Positions 38,124 to 48,122 of a DNA stretch of 64,000 nt are shown here, piece by piece; the first letter of the stretch is position 1, and each line of letters opens with the position of its first letter. The position numbers were made by a program, and so were the translations under genes. The notes below the pieces were generated by a model. That model was given only the letters and a program-made list of their open reading frames with translations, ran no database searches and had not been told where the DNA came from. Source of the DNA: Otis tarda (taxonomy: Eukaryota > Chordata > Aves > Otidiformes > Otididae); assembly GCA_026413225.1 (NCBI GenBank), contig CM048553.1:115450690-115514689 (forward strand), read 5' to 3'.

Positions 38124-41100
38124 GCCAGAATAAGACATGCAAGTCTGAATGAGTATCTTTGAAAGAAACAAATTAAATCGCAGGTATGAGAAAGCAGGAA
38201 CCAGTTTCTTTTGGAAAAGCTGTTTTGGATTCATAACTTTTTCTCTTATAATAAAAACCAAGAAATCCAGACACACACGCAGTGCATACTCGCGTGTTTC
38301 CACATAACACCACTTCTGTTGTTTTATCACCTGTTTCCGTCTCTGACTACAGGCAACTGTCCTGTTTTCAGCCCTTCTTTCTGAAAAGAAGTATCCTTAG
38401 GTGGGCAAGAAATGCTTTCTTGGGCCACACGGGCAATACTTCGCTTTCAGCATCTCACACCACATCTCCATGAACATTTCCAACAAGCGTAGGCTGGTGC
38501 TGCTGCTCTCGCCAGCCACTTGCTCTCACCATCCCTGACTGCCCTGCCCCTGCCACCACTCCAAGGCCTCCCTACGTACACAGCAACATTCAGAAAGCTA
38601 AAAACTGATCCAGAAAAAAAAAAGAATCAGGACCCTACTGCCAAAGGAAATGGGAAAACACTGATTTAATCAAACAACAACCTACAAAGGATCTACCCAA
38701 GGAACAGTGCCAATGATTTTTCCCTTCAGCAATACCAGCCATCGCGTGAAACCGTGACACACGATGGCACAGGTCACACAGCTGCCCTTGCCCAAACACC
38801 GCCACAGTTGTGTGCAGCACCATCTACAAGCCCTGCATCATCATCATGTTGGATGCACAGTCACATCAGGAGCACTTCCAAGCAATTTAATCCTGTGAAT
38901 AAGAGAACAGATGTTTTTCTGCTAGGGCAGTTTCAGTTTTAAGTGGATCAAAGTTCCTAAAAGAAAAGAGCAGTTCAAGGTGCATTTTTTTTAAACTAAC
39001 AAACACACCCTAAAGCAAATTTACTCCACCATCACAGTCACTACAATTATCTCTGTATCAAGAGTTTTCATGCTGCTTGCAATTAGTTTAATTTATTTAA
39101 ATTTAATTTATATGAAATTGTATTCTTTGTTTATGTGTTGGCTAAGTTTTAAGATTATTTCTAAACAAGAGTAACATTAGTTTTAATTAAGACTACTTAC
39201 TTTAGAACAGGTGAGACTCTAAATACATCAAACCAATCCAAAATCTGAAGCTATTCTGCTACCTTATAAGATTTTTAAAGGCTTTTCAGCTTGAAAAAGT
39301 ATTTTAATTTATTTAACATAGTGATTTGTAACCTACATATGAAAAAATGATAGTGTAATTTAAAAAAGTCGTGTCTACGAGTTTTCCAGTAGAACTTGAA
39401 AAATAGCTGCACAACACTGACAAATTTGCTCTTTTAGTATTAAAAAGCAACGGTCATGGGTAACACTCTCTAGCATCCTGGCAAAGAGGAAATACCTGCA
39501 AATATTCTTTAATCAAGATGAATGCTCTCTTGTGGCTGTGAATGAAGAGCCAAGAGGCAATTACTTTCAACCTAAGTTTTTTCAAAAGAGATCAGCCGTA
39601 CCCAGACAGAGGTTCAGCATCCCTAGTTAAGCTTTCTTTGCTGCCAGTTCTGGGCAACGTGGCTCAACTGGGTGACAGTTTGACCACCCTGATGAATAGG
39701 AGGCTTGCTACAGGAAACTAATGTAGCCTAACAAACTGCTGTGTCCCTTCTCACCTATCCCAAATGAGATTCTTTCTTTAGACCAACCTCCCCCTCATCT
39801 CTTTTGGAAGTAATGACCCCAATGTCCCATCCATTTCAACTCTTCACAGAAAATGTCATAGTGACCCATGCACCCCAAAATTTTAAGTCCTTTCAAGTAT
39901 TGGAGAGAGATTACTACATATTGTTCTTATTCACCATGCAGAAACAGTTAATTCGGCAGACAAAAACACTACATGCCTTAGATTACAACATAGACTCATT
40001 TGCAGTAAAAACTTAGAAACCTGACAAGTTTATAATCATTCACTTCTGAATCCAAATTGTTTAATTCCATTGTCAAATTTAAGAGTTTCAGGAATCCACA
40101 TTCCATTAATGTAAAATCCTTGCATTTTTCCCCATTGTGTTTTGAGTTCAGTTGAAAGAAGCACATTCCTGTACAAGGCCAACAAAAGCAACTGAAATAG
40201 CACAGCCACTCAAAAATGGGGAAGAGTCCATCTCCTGCTTTTGGCATGATTCCTCACTTCAGTACCTCATCCACCTTTCTCTTCCTGGCAAGCAAATACA
40301 CCTGTGGCTGAGGAGAGGCACCTCCCGCACTCAGGTGCCATTCCTGGCTGCTTCTTATTCCAGACCACACAAAACCAATGGCATCTGGTTGCAGGATGTT
40401 TAGCTAACTTCAGATTTCCTCGCCGCTATTACCCTCACCATCACCTAGTTCCAAAATCAAAAACCTACAAAAGCAAAATAATTAGATTGTCTCAAACTAT
40501 TTAGAAACTTTACTTTTTAATTCCTCTCCACCTTTTTTTTTGTCACCTGAAAAAAAAAAAAAGATGATCAAGATGAGTGGTTAGCCAGCAGAATACTGAC
40601 GAAAAAAACAGATGGTTTTTATAATGGTCAAAGCATTCATATTACTGTGGGTTACCACAAATTCCCACCCACTCAGCATCTCCTTAGACAAAATGGAATT
40701 AATGAAAGCAAAACAAGAGAAAGGGCACAGAAGGCTACTGCAACTCCATACACCTTTTGTTCTTCCTTCCTTACCCAGGAAGCAATACATTTTCTGATGC
40801 CTCCACTGGAGTATCACGGCAAGAAAATTTTGCACCAAGGAATGTCCTGCTGGATGCTGGCCCAGGCTACTTTCAGCTCAGTCATCGGAAGGAGGTAAGG
40901 ATATTTTCTCACTTTAATGCTCCCCCTCCTCCCTCACTTCTCATGTGTGAGCTTGTGTCCTACTTCACGCATAGGTGATCTTCCAGGATCACCTTTCTAC
41001 TGTCCATGTCTCAACTTTCTAGCTTCACAACAACTAGTGCAAGGCACAGCTCCTCATATTAGGCAGTGCTACTCTTCATTCTGGTTTGTTCCAATGGTTT

Positions 41101-41683
41101 CTAGGAATAAATATACAATATTCGCTATTTTTCTCTCTCCAGCGTGTTATGCTGAGTATTATGGTTGGGTGAAGTCAAAGTCCATACAGAAATTTGGATT
41201 AAGTATATAACCAGATCAAGATAACCAACCTCAGTGCTGCTGAGCGAAAAAAACACCCAAACTGCAATTCCCATGATGTAGCCCTTCTGTCCATAGGAAT
41301 CTACTGCTGGGGCTGGGGGGAACAGTTAACGATCTGGCAGGACTCACTATAGGGGCTGACTACAGGGCGGCACAGTGATGAGTTTCTCACCCCATGACAG
41401 ACAGTATTTTACTACATGGTGCCAAAGAAGGAGATGCCCAGCATCCAGGCCCACTGGTATTACATGACATAAATGTTGAAAATTAAATATCAATATGAGG
41501 TGATTCTTCCTAACTGTAGAACTGTAGCCACATAGGTTAAATTTTATATGAAATCGATTTGTCCTTATTAGAGGGAACGAGGAGTCTTAGACTGTTACAT
41601 CATCTCATTTGTTGGAAGTTAGCCTAGCATGTCTGAGGTAATTAAGAAAGGTGGTAGAACAAAGGTAGGCCTCAAACACCAGC

Positions 41684-42082
41684 TGTGGAAATAGGCCCTG
41701 AGGCATCATTTTGGAGCCAGAAAATCAAGGAGCAACGCAACCTGTTCTCAAGACCATATATGGAGATTTTAAGGAGGGGTTCCACTAGCGAATTCGAGGA
41801 GGGGGCACTCCAACGACTCCCAAGACCACCAGAAGACTGAGCATGCATAAGTGGGTGGGGAATATTACAATGATTTCTAGGAAAACTAATGATTATGTTT
41901 TAGTATTCTGGGAATTATTAATGATTATGCATGAAATCACTAAATATATTCTGTTCAGATTTCCAGACCGGTGTGCATGCTAGGAGGAGTGATCCCCCAT
42001 GCACCCAGCGCTGCAATAAAAGAGTACCTGCTTCTTAACTTCTCATTGCTTTTAAGGAGTTTTATTCCAGATTTTGGTAACA
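41684..42082 (+). mobile_element. LTR of an endogenous retrovirus, about 400 bp
   Basis: The segment begins TGTGGAAATAGGCCC and ends TTTGGTAACA, giving TG...CA ends. It has a TATA-like TAAATATA (41941-41948) and then, about 70 bp on, AATAAA (42015-42020) followed by a T-rich stretch, the expected U3-R-U5 order on the plus strand. The layout matches a common bird ERV LTR type (my recognition from memory). The sequences abutting the ends, CCAGC and TTGGC, do not match, so no target-site duplication supports the borders. No viral genes are visible. It is antisense to CHST9. Confidence 0.68.
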
Positions 42083-42092
42083 TTGGCACATC

Positions 42093-42118
42093 AGTCCTGC
42101 TGACACCTCAGCAGGACT
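42093..42118. repeat. Perfect 11-bp hairpin just beyond the LTR end
   Basis: AGTCCTGCTGA, CACC, TCAGCAGGACT: perfect 11-bp arms with a 4-base loop, 10 bases past the 3' end of the LTR. A GCTGACACCTC motif is also repeated directly here (42100-42131). Confidence 0.85.
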
Positions 42119-43348
42119 CAGCTGACACCTCCTTCACCTGAACAGTCGCTTATACAAAGGTTGTGTTGAAGTGTGACTGAAGACACCATCTGGCCTGCAC
42201 AACTTTTATCACTGGCAATAACAGAAGATTACTACCTACCAACTTTGCAAATCAAGTTAAAAGAATTTTGTTAGAGTTCTGTAAGACAAAAATAATGAAA
42301 TATTTTGTATGTAATACATAGGGACTTCTTTTCAAAGGAGAGAGCTGTTTAAACAAAGTGAGCATCCTTCCCTCACCCACTGAAAATTCTGAAACAATAA
42401 AGCCCCTTTAAAAAAAACAGAGCTTAAAAATTTTAAATTTCAAGAGCAATCAGGAAATTCCGAACATCAAGATCTTCGAAGCAACTTCCCACCCAGCCAA
42501 GTTGCACATATTTAACATTTTTCTACTTCACTCTCCCTTGTTACATAGCAGACCACAACGTTGTTATAGCAATTATGTTTTGTTATTAATGCACTTTATA
42601 GCATACAACTTCCTATACAAAATTAATAGCGTGGCAAAGAAAATATGTTTTCCATTTGATTTGGACATTTTTATCTATTAAAGTCACCAGCTCCTCATTA
42701 TCCTCTCAATATATTTCCAAAGAAAAAAATTCCTCTTAATGAAGCAATGGATGTAAACAAGACTCATTTTACTAGTGACGCACATATTGGTTTCTGATGC
42801 CATTAAGGCTTTCCACAGGAATTGTGCCAGATGACTGAAAGCAGTCCATAGCACCTGCATTGCTTCTGAGAACACGCACAAATACAACCACTTACCTGGT
42901 CCTGCTCCTCAACCATAAATCCTATTGAACTTCAGACCGTATTAGTTTAATCCACCCAGCAACCCTCAGCCACTTGTAGGTTAATTTAAAGCTGCAGTTC
43001 TAATATTTATTCTTTATAAGAAAACAAACAAAAGTTATGTTTGTGTTAACAACAGATAAAGGCAGAGTTGTCCTACCCATGAGTACATAAGCTAACACAT
43101 CAGCGTCATGAAAAGTTTTGCTTGCTTAAACAGAACAGAGAAGGCAGTCCAGAACTGGAAGTGTTGGGTTTGGATCTTCACCAGTTCACCAGAATATTCA
43201 ATACCGAGGGTTTCATTATACATCGGCAGGACATCTTGCTTCAAAAAGGAAAAAGCATTATTCTTCTTCTTAACAGTTCCCAGTTAGGACTCGGGGACCC
43301 CATCGCCCCTTAGCAGACAAGGACAGGTTCAGCATGCTCAGCCCTTAC
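42119..43348. other. CHST9 5' intron, no gene seen
   Basis: AT-rich intronic sequence. A donor-like CAG followed by GTAAGTGG is present on the minus strand near 42898, but no matching acceptor supports an exon. Confidence 0.5.
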
Positions 43349-43396
43349 CTGGAAGAAGCGCGTCCTGAAGTCAGAGAGCAGTCCCGTGGAAGTCAC
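43349..43396 (-). other. CHST9: Probable CHST9 leader exon, 48 nt
   Basis: The minus strand has the acceptor TTCTGCTTCCCAAAACCCAG, 48 nt, then CAG followed by the donor GTAAGG. It lies between the CpG island and the ATG exon and contains no ATG, so I interpret it as non-coding 5' leader. One frame is open (VTSTGLLSDFRTRFFQ), but with 16 codons that carries little weight. It may be optional or alternatively spliced. Confidence 0.6.
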
Positions 43397-44136
43397 CTGG
43401 GTTTTGGGAAGCAGAACAGAAACAGGGATCACGAGACAGCAACCTGATGGCTCTCAGTCTTCTAGCAGGAGTGGAGGTAGACTTTCTTCCCCCTCTTAGG
43501 ATGGGGAAGATTAGCAAAAGGTCTGTGTCAGAGCAAGACCTTGCTTTTTTTTTTAAACCGGAGAAATTACACGATCTTGTTTATTGACTGCAGCGAACCG
43601 AGGTGCTATCGGCATGCCAAGCAGACTTGCAGTCTGCCCCAGTCATTCACCCTGCCGCTCGAAAACGCACCGGCAACACGAGCCGATTTTTTTTTAATTT
43701 TTTTTTTTTTTTTTAATCTTGGAGACGTGCCCGATGCCCGTTGTGTGGCGATCGGCGGGCGGGGGAGGGGATGTTTTGAGGAGTCAACAGAAAAGTTGGT
43801 CCCCTCTGGGGAGCCCTGCACGGGGGGCTCACCGCTCCCCTCAACTTCTGAGCCCCCCCCTCCCCTAGCAGAGACGACCCTAGGCGGCCAAGCCCGGGGG
43901 CCGAGAGCCCCTTCCCGCGGCCGCGCCGGGGCAGAGCAGAACAGAGGAAGCGAGGTCTCCCCCCAGGCCCATCCCCCTCTCCTCGGGGCGCTCCACCGCC
44001 CACCTACCGCCTCCCCGGCCGCGCCGCCTCCGCCCGCTCCTCCCGCCGGTGAAACTCCCGGAGGTGGGCGGTGGCGAGGAGGAAATCCCGCAGCAAACCC
44101 ACCCACCCAGAGATGGGGGACACCACAACCCCTTAC

Positions 44137-44500
44137 CTGCCCCGCCGCTCCCGTGAGGCTCCCACACGCAAACTTTCACCGCAAAACTTTAGGACCGGGC
44201 GGGTTGAGGAGGGAGGGGTCCACGCCTAGACTGGACACCCGCCCCCCTCCGTAACCACCCACGCAGTGCCAGGCGAGTGGGTCCTCGCGGGAGTAAGTGC
44301 GTGCAGCCTTTTCTCGCCCGCCCCGCCGGTGTCGTTGCGGGGGGAGCCCTGCTCCCTTCCCAGCTCTTGGGGCTGAGCTCTGCTGGCAGGTTTTGTTTGC
44401 GGTTACACATCCAGAGGCAGGCTCGCCCGGCGCTAGCAAACAAAGGTATCCGGGCTGCCAGGTGGAGAGGCGAGTCGTAGCTGTCATCAGCTGCTACAAC
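44137..44500 (-). other. CHST9: Probable CHST9 exon 1 (non-coding; 5' end not defined)
   Basis: A strong donor on the minus strand, GGGGCAG followed by GTAAGGGG (44136-44131), marks the 3' end of a first exon in the CpG island. The transcription start cannot be read from sequence; 44500 is only an outer guess. If the start lies upstream of about 44407, the exon would contain an ATG (in GGATGTGTAACCGC) opening a GC-rich 73-codon upstream frame. Confidence 0.55.
44293..44299 (+). other. Plus-strand splice-donor motif in the CpG island
   Basis: GTAAGTG follows CTCGCGGGA on the plus strand, a near-ideal donor pointing away from CHST9. It could end the first exon of a divergent transcript. Confidence 0.35.
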
Positions 44501-44623
44501 CGGTAGCGTCAAAAACTTTATTGCCGTCTGTGGGAAACGGGGTGACAGCGAAAAACATTTAATTAGCGTTTATTAGCACTTCCTATGTGCCTTGTGAACA
44601 TGAGCAGCTTATTGTGACAATAG

Positions 44624-44711
44624 ACCAGCCATGGAGATAAATGACATTACTCACTTTAACGGGCACATTGCTTCGCTTATGTTTCTTCAAGAGAGACCTT
44701 GCAAAGATGAG
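44624..44711 (+). other. Exon-like segment with strong start context, divergent to CHST9
   Basis: It lies about 100 bp beyond the CpG island on the plus strand. A possible acceptor (CAGCTTATTGTGACAATAG) is followed by ACCAGCCATGGAG, a textbook Kozak context. The frame then stays open for 27 codons (MEINDITHFNGHIASLM, FLQERPCKDE) to GATGAG and the donor GTAAGC at 44712, ending in phase 0. The frame closes soon inside the putative intron. I recognise no protein family. It may be the first coding or leader exon of a divergent transcript, or chance. Confidence 0.3.
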
Positions 44712-44717
44712 GTAAGC

Positions 44718-47700
44718 ATAGAGGAGTCCTGACTTTCCAGAGCCGTGCTCAAACCACTTCTATCCATCTCTCTTCCCCTTTAGGCACTTCGCAGCAGTGC
44801 TACGTCACTAGAATTACCCCAGCTCTTACTTCTGTAATGCTCCGTGAGTCACTGCCCCATCACTCAGTTAGGGATAAGGCCTTTCTCGGAATAACAGTGA
44901 TATAACGCTCCATGTCTGTACATCTTTTACCCTAACAGGTCTCAAATCATCTCACACGCCATTACAGCCAGCTCACAGGGATCCCTTCTCCAGCCAGTGA
45001 AGCGCAACCACCGAACATCGCCAACCAGCTCAAGACGGTGTTTCAGAGCAGGCAGTAGAGAGTTGAGTGCTGCTCTGATTTCCAGAGCAGGTTGACTAAG
45101 CAGAGCTTAGACATTGGGGATAACATGTGTTCATTGAAAAGGGCTCCAGGATCCACAGAAGCCATAGGCAGCCAAGACCTGTACACTGGGATATTCCGTA
45201 TGGATTTCCAATCCAAGCACTAAGCCATCCTGCTCCTGCTAAATTTGGGTTGTGTGAGTACACATACCATCACAGTGGTGCTATACATTTTCTCTCTTTT
45301 ATCTCAGTTTAGGATCTCCCTCATCACAGTTTGTTATAGAGGCCAGCAGCTCAGAGCAGACCCAGGGAGCAAAGACTTTTTCCTTCTTTACCATTAGAGC
45401 CAACCATGGATCCACTTTTAAAGTTTTGGTGCGGAAAGACTATCCCTCACACCTGTAGCTTGTCTGGCTCTCTGGTAGAAATAAAAGGGGAGGAAGGAGG
45501 CAGTGAAATAGGTTTAACAGCAGAATATGCTGGTTGCTTACTGTTTCACAAGAGTTCAGCATGTTTCCCCTTTCAGACAACCTGGCAGGCATGTGATACT
45601 GTGATAACCATATGCCCTAATAAAAAAAAAAGCAACCTCGGGTTTAAATTACAGATCTAGGAGTCCACGATGGCCAGTGAGATTTTACAGAGAAACAACA
45701 TGCCTACTGAATTTTAGTTTCCTGAGGTAATATGCTTGGAAGACTGTAATGAAGGTCACTGAAGCTTCTAATAAGGGTATACAGATTAACCTTCTGAGTG
45801 TTGTAGATTTAATTTCACTCAATAAGTACATGCTGCAAACATATTTCTTCAGATTGATCTACTCAGGCTGTACTCATCAACTGATTAAAGTTATATATAA
45901 CAATGAAAAGATCAAATATCTTGGGGTTTTTGTTTTTGTTTTTGTTTGTTTGTTTGTTTTTGTTTTTTGGTTGGTTTTGGGTTTCTTTTTTTAGTAAAAG
46001 GAATAACTTAATTGCTTTGGGATAAAGCCAAGTCTTGGTTTGCAACTTAATAAAAAAACTGCCATACATTTAGCTTATATATTAGCTTTTTCTACCACAG
46101 GTTCTTCCAGTGCAGAGGGCATATTCCAGCTATGGGTTTAAGAATCTTTACAAGATTAAAAATTCAACATGCAGGTGAAATTAGACACTGGATTAGGAAG
46201 CTCATCAGCTACATAAATGTAATCAGCACCTTCTGAAGCCTGACATGTAGCAAAAAAGAAACAAATTATGAAAGGGTGGCGGCAGTCTGTCTGTGTCAGT
46301 GGAGTGGGTACGGAGCCAGCGCCTGCATCACAGAAACCCTATTCTTGGCAAGTTTCTGCATGTTTCCTATGACTTCTAGTAGACAAGCAGCTCAATGGTT
46401 AAAGTAGCAGAGTCATCTTCTGAGAGCGGTGAGGCAGCGGCTGGGTGGCAGTGCCTCCTCAGAGTAATAGTAGGGAGTGCAAGACAACTGAAGCCGAAAC
46501 CTACCAAAAATTAGAGGTCAATTTGCTGAACTAAAACCACCTTCACTCCACAGTAAGACTAAGTTAGGCTCTTTAAGCACGTTTTCTGTGTAGATTTTAG
46601 GCTCGGCTTAGCAGCGGCAGCCATGGAGGAAATTTTGGTGTGGAGGGTAGGTCACAGTTCGCCACATTCACATCTGCTTCTCTGTGGACTGCTAGTGCAG
46701 AGTGTGTAAGCCCCCTCAATCCCCTGTCCGTGAGGGCTCAGGACTGTTCCCTGACGAGAGGTGGGACAGAAACAGTGTGCGCCATTACTGTGAGCTGTTC
46801 AGAAACCTCTCACTCTTGTTGAACTTTCCACACAGCCCAGGTTTCTGCTTGACATTTTTTGAAGTTTTTGTTGAAGCTGGCTCAGCCACCTACACAGATA
46901 GACACAGTTCAAGGAGTCAGAAGTCGGGATTCTTATGTTTAAAGAAAAACTCCATATAAAAACTATGACTCAAGTAGCAGCTGTGGTAAAGTTGTGGCTG
47001 TTTGGACTGCTCCTTTTCCAAAGAAGAAAGCTGAGACTTTCAGAGGGTTTTTTAGTTTAGGCAAATTCATTCCAAGTGCCATTATAGTTTACTGCAGTGA
47101 ATTTTGTGATGGGCCACGCTGGCATGGTTTCAGTGCTTTCTCTTGTATATCAATGTAGAAACGATTAGACAAACTTTTGGTGATTAAAAGCATTTTATTG
47201 TTATGAAGGTGTCTTTTGCTCTAGGGCATAAACCATTCAGCAAGTAGTTTCATTTTATTTCCTTGAGCTTTTTTAATTTTCAGCTAATTAGCTAGAAATA
47301 TACCACCTACAACATGTTCCTTTTCTCAGTTAGAAGGCTAAAATTTGCCTCTGCTAAGCATTGCTATGGGGCATTTGCTTGTTTCTTTAAAAAAAATTGC
47401 TAGCAACTTGTAAAATTCATTCCCTCAGTAGCTGACATGCTGGGGTAATTATCAAAGCCTTTTTAAGCAAGTTGTGTGCTCATTCAAAAATATTAGGCAT
47501 CTCAAAGTGTCTGTTGTTCTTCAGGTCTTACAAAGTTTCATTTTTAAGGAGTCACTAGAAAGAAACCCAAGTTCTCTTAAACACTTCAATGAGTTAACTG
47601 TGAAGCTATTTTATTGTAATGGGCTCCTGTCTCAAAAGACAGCCAAAAGAAAACAGTAGCTGCAATATTTTTTTCTGAAGGTTACTGTGTTATCTTACTC

Positions 47701-47994
47701 TAGTTCTAAAATGTTCTTCAAATGGCAGCTACTACCCTGTCAAATGCAAAAAGGCTGGAAAATGCCTCAGGATGTCCTGAAAATTGATTTTCTGAAGAAG
47801 TGAATTCATTCTGTATTTAAAATGCTGGTGAGGGCTTCCAGCCACAGGTGTAAATGGGAAGGCTGAGATTCGCCCTCCTTCTTTTACTCTCTCTGCCATA
47901 GCACTGGGTGAGCCGGGTGTATGTATGTTCTCATGCTATTATATGATACATTTACATCTTAGATTGAAGTATTTCCAGTTTTTCAGGCTCCATA
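44718..47994. other. Intergenic sequence, no gene seen
   Basis: AT-rich sequence upstream of CHST9 with a T/G-rich tract listed separately. Open frames are all under 90 codons and unrecognised. Confidence 0.5.
45921..45993. repeat. T/G-rich low-complexity tract
   Basis: Plus-strand run of GTTTTT, GTTT and GGTT units, the complement of the A/C-rich tracts found inside the CHST9 unit. Confidence 0.85.
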
Positions 47995-48122
47995 TGTGGA
48001 AGTTTTCAAGACAAGACAGGATAAAGCCTGGAGCAACCTGGCCTCACCCCATGGCTGACCCAGTCATGTGCTGGAGTTTGGATGACAGGCTTCCTGTGAT
48101 CCCATCCTGTATGAGTTGTTCT
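47995..48122 (+). mobile_element. Old CR1 LINE fragment
   Basis: GAAGTTTTCAAGACAAGAC, GGATAAAGCCTGGAGCAACC and TGGCCTCACCCCATGGCTGAC match the diverged 3' part of avian CR1 (typical text: 'tcaagac.cg.ctggataaagccctgagcaacctg'). The terminal ATTCTATG repeats are gone. The heavy divergence suggests an ancient copy. Confidence 0.8.

Larger units (their letters stand above)
35962..41683. other. CHST9 5' intron, no gene seen
   Basis: AT-rich intronic sequence. It holds a 28-nt poly(A) run and one plus-strand open frame (36794-37198), listed separately. Nothing else is supported. Confidence 0.5.
1..44500 (-). other. CHST9: CHST9 transcription unit, 5' part (runs off left edge)
   Basis: This is the inferred extent of the CHST9 primary transcript inside the window, from the CpG-island promoter leftward. 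CHST9 is a Golgi type II membrane sulfotransferase that moves sulfate from PAPS to the 4-position of terminal GalNAc on N- and O-linked glycans. The anchor exon at 35753-35961 identifies it. All candidate exons lie on the minus strand, have GT/AG borders and are phase-compatible in order: 100 coding nt, then 26, 102 and 66 nt. No long frame matching the conserved catalytic domain occurs here, so that exon must lie left of base 1. Seen: exon and splice signals. Known: family role and architecture. Inferred: the joining of the exons. Confidence 0.85.
43590..44520. promoter_or_regulatory. CHST9: CpG island, probable CHST9 promoter
   Basis: About 900 bp of very GC- and CpG-rich sequence in an otherwise AT-rich window. 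It has several GGGCGG/CCGCCC-type boxes and G-runs able to form quadruplexes on either strand (for example 43755-43772 and the C-run at 43853-43865). It sits immediately upstream, in the CHST9 direction, of the leader exon. No TATA box is evident, fitting a dispersed-start CpG promoter. Long open frames inside it (up to 237 codons, Pro/Gly/Ala/Arg-rich) are compositional. Splice donors on both strands within or beside it hint at bidirectional use. Confidence 0.85.

Noticed and set aside
43541..44254. 237-codon plus-strand frame and 166-codon minus-strand frame
   Set aside because: They lie in the CpG island, are Pro/Gly/Ala/Arg-rich on both strands, and include a poly(T)/poly(A)-encoded run. 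They reflect composition, not coding.
46081..46640. GC-richer patch that looked like a second promoter
   Set aside because: Too few CpG dinucleotides and no adjacent splice donor of good quality.
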